A stretch of 64,000 bases of DNA from Clostridium sp. CAG:964. GTDB lineage: Bacteria > Bacillota > Clostridia > Oscillospirales > Acutalibacteraceae. The stretch lies in contig FR891329.1 in the NCBI GenBank assembly GCA_000435335.1, forward strand, positions 63,527 to 127,526, given 5' to 3'. Position 1 is the first letter of the stretch. Each line of letters begins with the position of its first letter. Both the position numbers and the translations under genes were made by a program. Under the pieces are notes generated by a model that saw only the letters and a list, made by a program, of their open reading frames with translations, ran no database searches and had not been told where the DNA came from. This document shows positions 9,673 to 17,344 of the stretch, one piece after another.

Positions 9673-10083
9673 ATCGCTGTAATCATTTGCCTTTATAAAT
9701 GCTGTAATAATTTCTGCGAGCTGGTTTAGGCTAAGTGCGTCTGCACAGTTAACATCAAGCAGCCTTGCTTCGTCAAATTCAAGCAGATTTGCAAGTAACC
9801 TACAGAATTCTGTAGGTACTGTAGTAAGCAGCCTGCCTATAAGCTCAAGTATTGCTTTTTTGTCAAGCCTGCTTATCTCATCTATCAGCTGTGCAAAATT
9901 TTCTGCGTCCGGAAATGCATTGTTAAAAATAATGCTTGGCAGATCATCTGCAATTTTTAAAAACTCAACATATTTTGCAACGGTAAGCTTGTGTATCTTA
10001 ACCCCATGCAGCATATAGCTGCGTGGGGAAGACATATCAAGACTGCTGTCCTTTTTGTGTGCAAGTTTATTAAATATACTCAT
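9586..10083 (-). CDS. Tail assembly chaperone (gpG-like)
   Basis: This 165-residue protein lies between the tail tube gene and the tape measure gene, where gpG-type chaperones sit. It is helical and soluble. Codons 138-139 (TTT TTC) form a classic slippery heptamer with the preceding T, so a fraction of ribosomes should make the longer fusion. The zero-frame product ends with TESGGSNAG. It would coat the tape measure during tail assembly and be absent from virions. Sequence identity to known families is not obvious; position and frameshift carry the call. Confidence 0.82.
   Translation of the reverse strand: MSIFNKLAHKKDSSLDMSSPRSYMLHGVKIHKLTVAKYVEFLKIADDLPSIIFNNAFPDAENFAQLIDEISRLDKKAILELIGRLLTTVPTEFCRLLANLLEFDEARLLDVNCADALSLNQLAEIITAFIKANDYSDFFVCVQKLMKDYRKLTTNTTESGGSNAG
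9667..9673 (-). other. -1 ribosomal frameshift site T TTT TTC
   Basis: The zero frame reads GAT TTT TTC, so the heptamer TTTTTTC has the exact X XXY YYZ arrangement. The -1 frame from here is open to 9437. The geometry matches lambda-type G/GT programmed frameshifting. Confidence 0.8.
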
Positions 10084-10087
10084 ACGC

Positions 10088-10651
10088 TTATGCTCCTACA
10101 GGTGTTACTGTGTCAAGCCAGGTTAAAGCTGCACCTTTTGCAACATCAGTAGTGCTGCGAATCTTGCCGTCGCACTTACGAGGTGTTGCCTTAAATGTAA
10201 TTGTATACACTTGTGCATCTGTGCTTTCGCCCTTGGTGGTGTGACTGATTGCTATATTAGTAGCCTTGGCAGAGTAGTATCTGTACAATCTGTAGCCGCC
10301 GTCGGCACGCAGGGCGGCAAACGCCAGTGCAATAGACGGGGCATTGTCAAGTGGACCCTCGTCGATGGAGTTGTCTTCATTGACTGTTGCTCCTGTCAAC
10401 TCAGCAAGAGTTGGCAGCTCCATCTGTGCTACAGCAATTTCGAGGGTTGTTGACTCCCAGTCAGAGCCGGAGTCCCACACTCCATCATCTGCATTAATGC
10501 TGAAATCTGTGCGGTTGTCAGTAGGCGAACAGGTACGAGCTGACGGTACCTTAACTCTCACGCCGTCCACACTGTATTTTTCTGCATCGTCGTCTTTGAT
10601 TTTGTGATAACCAAAGTTACTGAAGCCTTTTAGGTATAGTTTATTTGACAT
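10088..10651 (-). CDS. Major tail tube protein
   Basis: This 187-residue protein matches the phi13/TP901-1-type major tail protein pattern: N-terminal YLKGFSNFGYHKI, a mid-protein ELPTLAELTGAT and a C-terminal beta-rich TITFKATPRKCDGKIR. It forms the hexameric rings of the tail tube. It lies between the tail terminator-like gene and the chaperones, as expected for a siphovirus. A ribosome site (AAAGGAG) precedes the ATG. The GGYRLYRYYSAKATN segment supports this family. Confidence 0.85.
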   Translation of the reverse strand: MSNKLYLKGFSNFGYHKIKDDDAEKYSVDGVRVKVPSARTCSPTDNRTDFSINADDGVWDSGSDWESTTLEIAVAQMELPTLAELTGATVNEDNSIDEGPLDNAPSIALAFAALRADGGYRLYRYYSAKATNIAISHTTKGESTDAQVYTITFKATPRKCDGKIRSTTDVAKGAALTWLDTVTPVGA

Positions 10652-10688
10652 AGTTTTAATCTCCTTTTAATGTAATTTTAATTGTTGT

Positions 10689-11060
10689 TTAAATCTTGCC
10701 CCACAGAGCTATTTCGCAATAAATCGTTATACTTAAGCTGTCTCTTGCATATATTAACGGCGCTCGCCTTGGCCGAGCTATGCAAAACACATCGTCTGTA
10801 AGGTCAATTATTGTTTCGTCAGGTCCGCTGTCAAGCAGCTCAAAAATGCTTTTACATGTTGTGTAAGCACTTTTGTAATCAGCGTCTCTGACCTGTATTT
10901 GTATGTAATGTGTACCTGTGCCATCGTTAATGCCTGCGACAGTATTATCCCACTCTGTACAATTAATAGCTTTTTTGGTAGTTTCTGCCGCAGGCATATA
11001 GTCAATATACACATTGTCATAGCCGTTTTTGGTAAGATATTCTTTTAATGCTGTAAGCAT
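10689..11060 (-). CDS. Tail terminator / tail completion protein
   Basis: This 123-residue protein lies between the HK97 gp10-like gene and the tail tube gene, the standard place for the tail terminator. The fold signals fit minor capsid/tail-terminator proteins of siphophages: an N-terminal helix (ALKEYLTKNGY), then QIQVRDADYKSAYTTCKSIFELLD, then a beta C-terminus with SLSITIYCEIALWG. Its start codon overlaps the stop of the previous gene by one base, implying coupled translation. Confidence 0.75.
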   Translation of the reverse strand: MLTALKEYLTKNGYDNVYIDYMPAAETTKKAINCTEWDNTVAGINDGTGTHYIQIQVRDADYKSAYTTCKSIFELLDSGPDETIIDLTDDVFCIARPRRAPLIYARDSLSITIYCEIALWGKI

Positions 11061-11497
11061 TATTCTGATTCTCCTCCAGCAATTAACTTTAAAATTCTGT
11101 CTTGCTCTTCTATTAATACGCTTTCAAGGTATTTCGCTTGCCCACCGTGTGGGTGGGAGTAGTTAATCTGCTCGTGCTGTTGAGCAGCGTATATAGTATT
11201 AAAGCTTACACTGCCACTTGTAGCTGTATTTGGCAGTGCTCCGGATATATTAACGCCGCCACCTTTAACTCCCTGTGCGTATGTATTTCCTTCAAGCTCC
11301 ACTCTTACGCTGCCTCTCAAGTCTCCGGTATCAACCGGTGCTCTTTGCTGTGACTCCTCGGCAACATACAGCAATGCATCTGAAAGCCCTTTTGTTTGCT
11401 TTGACGCCATTTTATTAACTGCGTCCTGGATGTTTGCCGTAATTGTATCTAATCCTTTAAGATACTCGCCTTCTTCAAAATTAATTTTTATACCCAT
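11060..11497 (-). CDS. HK97 gp10-like head-tail joining protein
   Basis: This 145-residue protein carries the characteristic APVDTGDLRGSVRVE motif of HK97 gp10 family proteins (residues about 54-68), followed by the YAAQQHE and KYLESVLIE segments. These proteins act at the head-tail interface or tail completion. Start and stop overlap both neighbours by one base, indicating a tightly packed, translationally coupled joining module. Confidence 0.88.
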   Translation of the reverse strand: MGIKINFEEGEYLKGLDTITANIQDAVNKMASKQTKGLSDALLYVAEESQQRAPVDTGDLRGSVRVELEGNTYAQGVKGGGVNISGALPNTATSGSVSFNTIYAAQQHEQINYSHPHGGQAKYLESVLIEEQDRILKLIAGGESE

Positions 11498-11799
11498 TAG
11501 ACATACACCTCGTAATGGTCAAGTGTGCCGGCAAGGTTATTAATTGGTTTACAGCTTTTTACTGTATATGTAACACCGTCAACAATAACAATATCAAGCG
11601 GTTTGCACATTACCGTTGTAAACAGCATAGCCTCGCTTGTTATTTTATTGCCTGCTGTGTCAAGTATCTCTTTGTAATTATGCTCGACTCTACACATTAT
11701 TTTTGCTGGTGGGGCATATGCTACATCTCCATACTCATTAATACCTGTACGCCTGTGCAAGCTTACCTCTTGAGTGTAATAATTTGCAAATATGCTCAT
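11497..11799 (-). CDS. Minor capsid / head closure protein
   Basis: This 100-residue protein, starting at MSIFANYY, resembles the phage putative minor capsid protein family that acts as a head-closure (stopper-like) ring. It is beta-rich with the KIMCRVEHNYKEI and DIVIVDGVTYTVKSCKPI segments. I chose 11799 because a GGCGGTGAT site precedes it and the longer in-frame reading to 11958 runs through the preceding gene. It overlaps the connector gene by 4 bases. Confidence 0.75.
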   Translation of the reverse strand: MSIFANYYTQEVSLHRRTGINEYGDVAYAPPAKIMCRVEHNYKEILDTAGNKITSEAMLFTTVMCKPLDIVIVDGVTYTVKSCKPINNLAGTLDHYEVYV

Positions 11800-12254
11800 A
11801 CTATCACCGCCGTCGCTGCAATGTATTGCCGCAAATAATTGTATGCGATTTGTGACAATAGCGGACAATTTTGCTTGCCGGCAACAGCACTGTCGCTGTA
11901 GCTCTCGGATGCACTGCCAAGAGTAACACTTGTAACTCCTTGCTGCTGTAATGTACATCGTTGCAAAAGCTGTGTATCTATAGCAGCCAGTGCCTCTTCG
12001 GCAACTGCAAGCTGCACTTTCAAGGGTATGTCTGTAGACATGCCCCTGGGAAATTCAAGCTGCTGGGTATGGCTGTGTCGATAGCCTTTGAAATTGAGAC
12101 AATCTATACGGTATGTAGCATTACGCAAATGTATCTCTTTGTCATGCTCTGTTAATCCAAGCCATTTGTCTGACAGCGTGTCGTGGTGACACGCTGTTAT
12201 TAAATCATCTGCAGCTACTACTGTTATGTAGCTGTCTATACCTACTGTAAGCAT
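11796..12254 (-). CDS. Head-tail connector (DnaT_2/gp6-like adaptor)
   Basis: This 152-residue helical protein carries the typical adaptor pattern: a Y-rich N-terminus, then ATYRIDCLNFKGYR, QQLEFPRGM and IPLKVQLAVAEEALAAI. Adaptors of this kind dock on the portal ring and receive the stopper. It sits 3 bases after the major capsid gene in the usual order capsid-adaptor-stopper-gp10-terminator-tube. Confidence 0.78.
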   Translation of the reverse strand: MLTVGIDSYITVVAADDLITACHHDTLSDKWLGLTEHDKEIHLRNATYRIDCLNFKGYRHSHTQQLEFPRGMSTDIPLKVQLAVAEEALAAIDTQLLQRCTLQQQGVTSVTLGSASESYSDSAVAGKQNCPLLSQIAYNYLRQYIAATAVIV

Positions 12255-12256
12255 AG

Positions 12257-13219
12257 TTATCCTTTAGCTCCACTATCATCGCCAGGAGTAACAACTGCCG
12301 GAGTGATAACTGCAAATGGATAGCGACTATCTCCGCCAATAGCTGTTACAGGGTTAGGCAGCTGCCAGCCTAAACGCATTACACATCTCAACGCTACCAT
12401 ATCCTGCTGTGCAAGGTTGTAGATAATCTTGCCCTCACCGTCGCTGATAACAGCTTGGTCAAGCACTTTATATGTCATATCCTGTCTGATAGAATACACA
12501 GCTTGGCTGAAGTCACCTGCAAGCAGCAGTGCGGTATCCTTTTGCCAGCCACCGTTTTTTACATAATTGACCGGCTGTGCATAGAGTGTAGCAGGTGTGT
12601 CTGCTGTGAGTGCCGGCTGAAATAGCAAACCGCCGTTTTTATCTCTTAGTCCACGCAGCTTACTTTTCATCACGATGTCACCAGCAAAGCCGGTGACATC
12701 AAAACCATCTGCCTCCACAAATGCCATCACATCGTTAATGTCATCGGCTACATCATCGCCTGTGCCAAGTGCTATCTTTTTGTTTTTAGCAATTGCATCT
12801 GCAACGATTCCCTCCGGCCAGCTTTCCGGCTTATCCTTGCCGAAAAAGGCCGCTGCATCAATAACCTTTGCAAATGCTTCGATAATCGCCGGCTTAATTT
12901 CCGCAAAAATGTCGTATGTGCTGTCATCAAGTACAGCCTCCGGAATTGGGATAATAACTGCAATTTCTTCTGCGGTTACAAACTTGTTTTGCCATTTCGC
13001 TGCTGATACTGCTTTTAGACCGTTGTCCCCGCTGACAAATCCCGCAACAGGTAATGCACTTAACACCGGAAGCTTGCGTTGCTTTGATGTCATATTAGGC
13101 AGCTTACGCATCAGGCTTAAAGCCGCACTGCCTTGTCTTACTCCTGTGATAATTTCGTTTGATTCTTCAATCGGGATTAATGCTTCTGCGTCACTTCTTG
13201 TAATAATATTATTTGCCAT
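12257..13219 (-). CDS. Major capsid protein, HK97 fold
   Basis: This 320-residue protein matches the phage major capsid (HK97-fold) family. Recognisable elements are an N-terminal SNEIITGVRQGSAALSLMRKLPNM helix/arm, the beta hairpin EIAVIIPIPEAVLDD, a spine helix region (EIKPAIIEAFAKVIDAAAF) and a C-terminal P-domain (YKVLDQAVISDGEGKIIYNLAQQDMVALRCVMRLGWQL). There is no long delta domain and no head protease in the operon; the separate scaffold gene upstream does that job. Confidence 0.92.
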   Translation of the reverse strand: MANNIITRSDAEALIPIEESNEIITGVRQGSAALSLMRKLPNMTSKQRKLPVLSALPVAGFVSGDNGLKAVSAAKWQNKFVTAEEIAVIIPIPEAVLDDSTYDIFAEIKPAIIEAFAKVIDAAAFFGKDKPESWPEGIVADAIAKNKKIALGTGDDVADDINDVMAFVEADGFDVTGFAGDIVMKSKLRGLRDKNGGLLFQPALTADTPATLYAQPVNYVKNGGWQKDTALLLAGDFSQAVYSIRQDMTYKVLDQAVISDGEGKIIYNLAQQDMVALRCVMRLGWQLPNPVTAIGGDSRYPFAVITPAVVTPGDDSGAKG

Positions 13220-13222
13220 AAC

Positions 13223-13759
13223 TTATCTCCTCCTAAGAATGTCGTTCATCGTTCTTTTTGCTGCCGGCTCTCCTGCCGGGTGGTATGGGGCATATGGTGC
13301 TGATTTATCTTTTTTGATAACAACCGCCGGAAATTCCTCCGTAGCCGTTGCTACAGCCTCCTGTAAGCCTGTGATTGTCCCATCATCATTGACTTTGATG
13401 TTGCTTCTGTCAATGACCTTCGCAAGCAGCTTGCTGTCATAGCCCTGTAGCGACTTAATTTCGGCTGCTATAATTTTATCGTTTACAGCCGAGAGCTTTG
13501 CCTGCAAATTACTGTTAAAATTAGTAATACGCTTGTTAATGTCACCTAGCTCCTCACCGTCAGCTACACCCAAAATACCTCTCAGTGTGTTTTCATACAG
13601 CCTGTTATCAGACCTGAGCTTTTCGAGTTCATCCTTTGTGTCAGACTGCTTAGGTTCCGTGTTGGCCCCGGCAGTTGGTTCATTTTCCGGTTGAGCTTTT
13701 CCGTCCGGGTCCGCAAACAGCTGGATGTTTGGTTTTAGCTTTGGATCGTTCTTATTCAT
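13223..13759 (-). CDS. Capsid scaffolding protein (GP20-like)
   Basis: This 178-residue protein has a disordered N-terminus, a coiled-coil-like segment at residues 42-110 (ELEKLRSDNRLYENTLRGIL) and a basic C-terminus (AKRTMNDILRRR) that would bind the capsid shell. It lies directly before the capsid gene with a strong GGAGGAG site. Such proteins guide procapsid assembly and then leave. Two terminator-like hairpins and a phased repeat lie just upstream. Confidence 0.85.
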   Translation of the reverse strand: MNKNDPKLKPNIQLFADPDGKAQPENEPTAGANTEPKQSDTKDELEKLRSDNRLYENTLRGILGVADGEELGDINKRITNFNSNLQAKLSAVNDKIIAAEIKSLQGYDSKLLAKVIDRSNIKVNDDGTITGLQEAVATATEEFPAVVIKKDKSAPYAPYHPAGEPAAKRTMNDILRRR

Positions 13760-13802
13760 TTGATAACTCCTCCTTTTTTGATTTTTTTAAATTTTAGGCA
13801 AT

Positions 13803-13827
13803 ATAAAAAGCCCCCGGTTGGGAGCTT
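13803..13827 (-). terminator. Terminator-like hairpin upstream of the scaffold gene
   Basis: On the minus strand, AAGCTCCC pairs with GGGGGCTT around an AACC loop, followed by TTTATAT. It lies about 50 bases before the scaffold start with no gene between, so it acts as an attenuator for the capsid genes rather than as the end of a coding unit. Confidence 0.65.
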
Positions 13828-13849
13828 AATAACATAGTCATTGGTATAT

Positions 13850-13892
13850 GCGTTTAAATACCGTTTAAATTCGTTTAATTTGCATTTAATAA
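13850..13892. repeat. Helically phased TTTAA repeats, internal copy
   Basis: TTTAA occurs at 13853, 13864, 13874 and 13885, spaced 11, 10 and 11 bases, three of them within CGTTTAA. The spacing matches the DNA helical repeat. A similar block occurs at the phage end (28500-28536). Confidence 0.55.
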
Positions 13893-13921
13893 TTTTGTTA
13901 GATTAATTTTACTATGATAAT

Positions 13922-13958
13922 AAAAAAGCCACACAAGGCAAAATAACCGCCTTGTGTG
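13922..13958 (-). terminator. Strong intrinsic terminator after the putative immunity gene
   Basis: Perfect 10-base arms (13930-13939 and 13949-13958, CACACAAGGC/GCCTTGTGTG) with a 9-base loop are followed on the minus strand by GGCTTTTTTA. It ends the terminase-portal-minor head segment and lies within the late operon. Confidence 0.85.
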
Positions 13959-14005
13959 TACTTCCTTTTTTGTGTAAAAATACCGTCCCGTTATATTAAG
14001 GGCGG

Positions 14006-14209
14006 TTATAATAAACCATATTGCGTTAGAAGCCATTTTGCATTGTATGCAAGCATTCGGTCAATATCATAGTCAGTAGAGTCAACCCCTATTTCCTCTA
14101 CTTCCTCTTCTGTGTATGGTGTTGCCTTTTCCAGGAGGCATTTGTAAAATTTTATTTTCTCCGGTGTTAACCGATCAGGTTTTTCCTTTTGCTTTATATC
14201 TGAATCCAT
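14006..14209 (-). CDS. Small acidic protein, candidate immunity protein
   Basis: This 67-residue, Glu/Asp-rich helical protein begins inside the end of the minor head gene (35-base overlap) with its own GGAGGGG ribosome site and is followed by a strong terminator. The family is not recognised. Small acidic genes placed directly after MuF-type minor head proteins that carry extra C-terminal domains are candidates for immunity proteins, as known for phage-borne MuF polymorphic toxins. The pairing is an inference from position, overlap and charge; a structural role is also possible. Confidence 0.6.
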   Translation of the reverse strand: MDSDIKQKEKPDRLTPEKIKFYKCLLEKATPYTEEEVEEIGVDSTDYDIDRMLAYNAKWLLTQYGLL

Positions 14210-15917
14210 ACTGTTCCCCTCCTTCTATACACTTCAATACAAAACGTCGTATATCTTCTTTCAGGTTAACATTTTGTTCAAGAGCTGATATATCCAATTT
14301 GCCTCTTAAAATATCAATGTAGCTGTATTTTTTATTATCAATATCAAATATTTGCTTACTTTGTTTGTTTATCAAAAAATCCATAAATAACTTACTGTTA
14401 TTATCAGTCGTTTTAGAAATGCTATAAACACTACCGTTATTGCCAACAGCAGTAATACTTAGCATTTTGTTTTTCCTTGCAAAATTCATTAAATCTTCCA
14501 GACTAAATGTTTCATCGCTCGGATGATTATGTATTGCATGATATGGAACATTGGGATTATTTATCTTTACTGAGCCATTTTTGCCTATAACATAATCACA
14601 ATCTTCTATCGGGTTCATTTCAGAATCATATACAATTGAAATTTCCGTGCCTACAGGATATTCGGCCGCTTTTGTCAATAAAGCTTTATTAGCCTCTTGA
14701 TATTTTATATTAAGGGGCTCATCATTGAAAACATCAAGTCTAGGGACATTGTCAATACTACCTTTTGTTATTTTTTTATAGTATGGATTACTGTCCTTAA
14801 AGTTAATTATATCACCTTTGTTATCCTTTGCAACAGATTTTTTAATACTCCTATAATCACTCATTAAACCCTGATAATGCTGTGAATTAGCAGATTTCAT
14901 CCGTTGCCAGCCTGCAAAGGTTTTTGGTGAGATATCGGGGAGATATTGCTTAACCTCGTTGTACTGCCTCATGCTTGCATTACGCTTACGCTTAACAGCC
15001 TGCTCCCGGGCATATGCCTTACGCTCTGTATCGGAGCGTAAATCGGCGAAAGGCTGCATGCTCTGTCTGCTAAACTCCGCAAGCTCATCTTTGGTATATG
15101 CATTAGCAGGAAATATAGCAAAACGGTGGCGACAATTAGGGTGTATGGTGTTGTACCCATCAACTAAGGCAGTATCATAAAGATATGCAAACCTAAGGGG
15201 CTTGCCGTTTTTGCCCTTGTACTTGCCATTGGCAGCCTCTTTTGTTAACGCATACACTCTGCCTTGATACATTGCACATACATTGCAGGTAGGGTAATGG
15301 CTTGTCATACGCACTAAATCATATCCCCAAGCATTGCCTTGCACAACCTGTGCAGTGTTTTGAGTCTCTGCTGTAGTAGTACGGGCTACCATAGCAGCGT
15401 AATCTTTAATGTTGTGTTCTGTACCGTTGGCATATGCAACTGATGTTATTTTGCTGTCAACAAGCTTGTTTTGCAAGTCTTGCTGCATTTGCCTAACAGT
15501 TTGTCCTGTGGTCAGCTTTTTTGCAGTAGCCTCTAACGCTGCTTGTCTTATGTAATCATTACACCGTCTGCCGACTGTTGCCACAGCTTTGTTGAACTGT
15601 GAGGTTATGTTATCGACGATTATATTAATCTGATTTATGTTTAAACCGCTCATAAGGCTGTAGCTGCGTGGGGCAGCAGGGTCTAATGCGATGTCTTGCA
15701 TTAGTTTATCAAGTCCTTCTTTGTAGTTTGTTTTAACCAGTTTTTGCACAATTACATCTGATGCTTTTCGCAGCTGCTTAATTTGTTTTTGCACCTGATT
15801 TAATAATGACCGTTCATAAGTCGTTGCGTTTCCATACTTTGCTTTGCGCTTAATCGTCTTTATTAATTTAATCTCCGCTTTTGTATACAGCTGTGCCAGT
15901 GCTTGCTCATATGTCAT
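14175..15917 (-). CDS. Minor head protein with C-terminal JAB-like domain
   Basis: The 580 residues divide in two. Residues 1 to about 350 match phage minor capsid protein 2/MuF-type head morphogenesis proteins, with TARTTTAETQN, a CNVC pair and HPNCRHRF (a likely metal-binding Cys/His set). Residues from about 390 are an extension not needed for that role. Within it, HNHPS at 463-467 followed by S472 and D475 matches the HxHx(n)SxxD signature of JAB/JAMM metalloproteases (RadC-like), and the flanking beta strands fit (EISIVYDSE, ITAVGNNGSVYSI). It is encoded between the portal gene and a small overlapping gene. Packaged MuF fusions can be delivered as toxins; whether this one is toxic or a virion protease is unknown. 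Confidence 0.8.
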   Translation of the reverse strand: MTYEQALAQLYTKAEIKLIKTIKRKAKYGNATTYERSLLNQVQKQIKQLRKASDVIVQKLVKTNYKEGLDKLMQDIALDPAAPRSYSLMSGLNINQINIIVDNITSQFNKAVATVGRRCNDYIRQAALEATAKKLTTGQTVRQMQQDLQNKLVDSKITSVAYANGTEHNIKDYAAMVARTTTAETQNTAQVVQGNAWGYDLVRMTSHYPTCNVCAMYQGRVYALTKEAANGKYKGKNGKPLRFAYLYDTALVDGYNTIHPNCRHRFAIFPANAYTKDELAEFSRQSMQPFADLRSDTERKAYAREQAVKRKRNASMRQYNEVKQYLPDISPKTFAGWQRMKSANSQHYQGLMSDYRSIKKSVAKDNKGDIINFKDSNPYYKKITKGSIDNVPRLDVFNDEPLNIKYQEANKALLTKAAEYPVGTEISIVYDSEMNPIEDCDYVIGKNGSVKINNPNVPYHAIHNHPSDETFSLEDLMNFARKNKMLSITAVGNNGSVYSISKTTDNNSKLFMDFLINKQSKQIFDIDNKKYSYIDILRGKLDISALEQNVNLKEDIRRFVLKCIEGGEQYGFRYKAKGKT

Positions 15918-17332
15918 TACTCATACACATCCTCCTGCTCCAACGGAGGTACACTGCCGGCTGTATTATCAAGCTCATCTGCTCGTATCATAGATAGCTC
16001 TGCATCCACATCGCCGCTAGACATCTTGTCCAGCCGTTGTATTGCAGTGTATTGACTAAGTGTAGCTTTCCCTCCGGTCCTTAGGTTAGCAATCTCAGCC
16101 TCCTCCGTCGGATCATCCGGCAAGCCGTCATTCCAGGTAATCGTTATGTCACTCGGTATGATTTCTACATCTCTGCTTTTTGCCAACACACACAATATAT
16201 GTTTGAGTGGATTTGTGTATCTGTTAACTAATCGTTTAGCCTTTGCCAGGGGCGACATCATCAGTCTCCTCAAAGCTGTACCGGACGCTACCTGACCTGC
16301 CGTGTTGCTAATATCACCAAACAGCACGCTGCCCATTTCCGATATTGCATAGAGCTGATTAATTATCAGCTCTATTTGTTTAAAATTAGCGTCAAGAGAT
16401 GCATCCCAAACAACTGCTTTTACCTCCGGAGAGTCAGTCGTATCCCTGGTAAAATATGAGCTAAATTTTAGCTCGTATTGTTGTGTTACCTCATTCCATG
16501 TTAGTGCTGTCGATGGTCCGGTGAGTGCAGGATGACTAAATTTATCCAGCACTTTGCTGACCTGTGATATGCGCACCATAAGCTCTGACACTAAGCTGTC
16601 TACGCTGCGGTAATCGTCAATGCCAAACAGCCGGTCACTTGTAAGCATATTACTTACACGAAACACGGGGCAGGTATCAAGGTTAGTTTGTATTTTCATC
16701 GCCTTGTGCTTTGTCAAATCTTTTTTTATCTTAAAGCTGCCGGGTAAACCCTGTAATTCGTAGAGCCTTTCTTCGCACTCTGACGGTTCTGACGGCTTAT
16801 GTATCTGTACTTTTAATCCGTATGTTTTTTTATTTGCATCTATTAAATATATAAATGCAAATACATGATACAAAAACCTGCGAACATTAAACTGATCAAC
16901 AACAGGAAACCACAGTGCAGGAGACACTACATCAACCTTGCCGTCTGCAGTAGCCATAAGTATGCTGTCCCCATACCTGCTTAAATCTAATGCCGACATA
17001 TACAAATAGTTTTGCAGATCCGTGTCTATGATTAAATCGTCAATAACCTTTTGCTTTGCATCGTCACTTACTGTAATATTTGGCATTTCCCCAATTGCTA
17101 AGTCGGCTGTTTTTATCGACATTAGTTTTTGATAATTTGCAATGACAGCATAACCTACAACATCGTTAATATTACCGATAACACGCTCAATGCGTTTCCA
17201 CTGTTCTCTGTATACTGACTCGTAATTATCTTCAAAGATTTCTTTATTTTCTTTGTAGCGTTCTAGCCTATGCAGTGCACATGGCGGTGGAAACGGCTTG
17301 CCTATATCAAGCCATGATAAATCTGTAAGCAT
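15917..17332 (-). CDS. Portal protein (SPP1 gp6-like)
   Basis: This 471-residue protein matches the SPP1-type portal family: an N-terminal clip/stem region, the ALDLSRYGDSILMA and VDVVSPALWFPVVDQ segments, and a long C-terminal helix with SNTAGQVASGTALRRLMMSPLAKAKR followed by a wing-like region. It forms the dodecameric ring for DNA passage and binds the terminase. It overlaps the minor head gene by one base and lies 12 bases after the large terminase gene. Confidence 0.9.
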   Translation of the reverse strand: MLTDLSWLDIGKPFPPPCALHRLERYKENKEIFEDNYESVYREQWKRIERVIGNINDVVGYAVIANYQKLMSIKTADLAIGEMPNITVSDDAKQKVIDDLIIDTDLQNYLYMSALDLSRYGDSILMATADGKVDVVSPALWFPVVDQFNVRRFLYHVFAFIYLIDANKKTYGLKVQIHKPSEPSECEERLYELQGLPGSFKIKKDLTKHKAMKIQTNLDTCPVFRVSNMLTSDRLFGIDDYRSVDSLVSELMVRISQVSKVLDKFSHPALTGPSTALTWNEVTQQYELKFSSYFTRDTTDSPEVKAVVWDASLDANFKQIELIINQLYAISEMGSVLFGDISNTAGQVASGTALRRLMMSPLAKAKRLVNRYTNPLKHILCVLAKSRDVEIIPSDITITWNDGLPDDPTEEAEIANLRTGGKATLSQYTAIQRLDKMSSGDVDAELSMIRADELDNTAGSVPPLEQEDVYE

Positions 17333-17344
17333 AATACCTCCTTA

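Noticed and set aside
12675..13442. 255-residue plus-strand frame across the capsid and scaffold genes
   Set aside because: Antisense to two well-recognised structural genes and with no family resemblance.
13760..14005. Additional small gene between the scaffold gene and the putative immunity gene
   Set aside because: No frame with a ribosome site; the gap holds two terminator hairpins and phased AT repeats.
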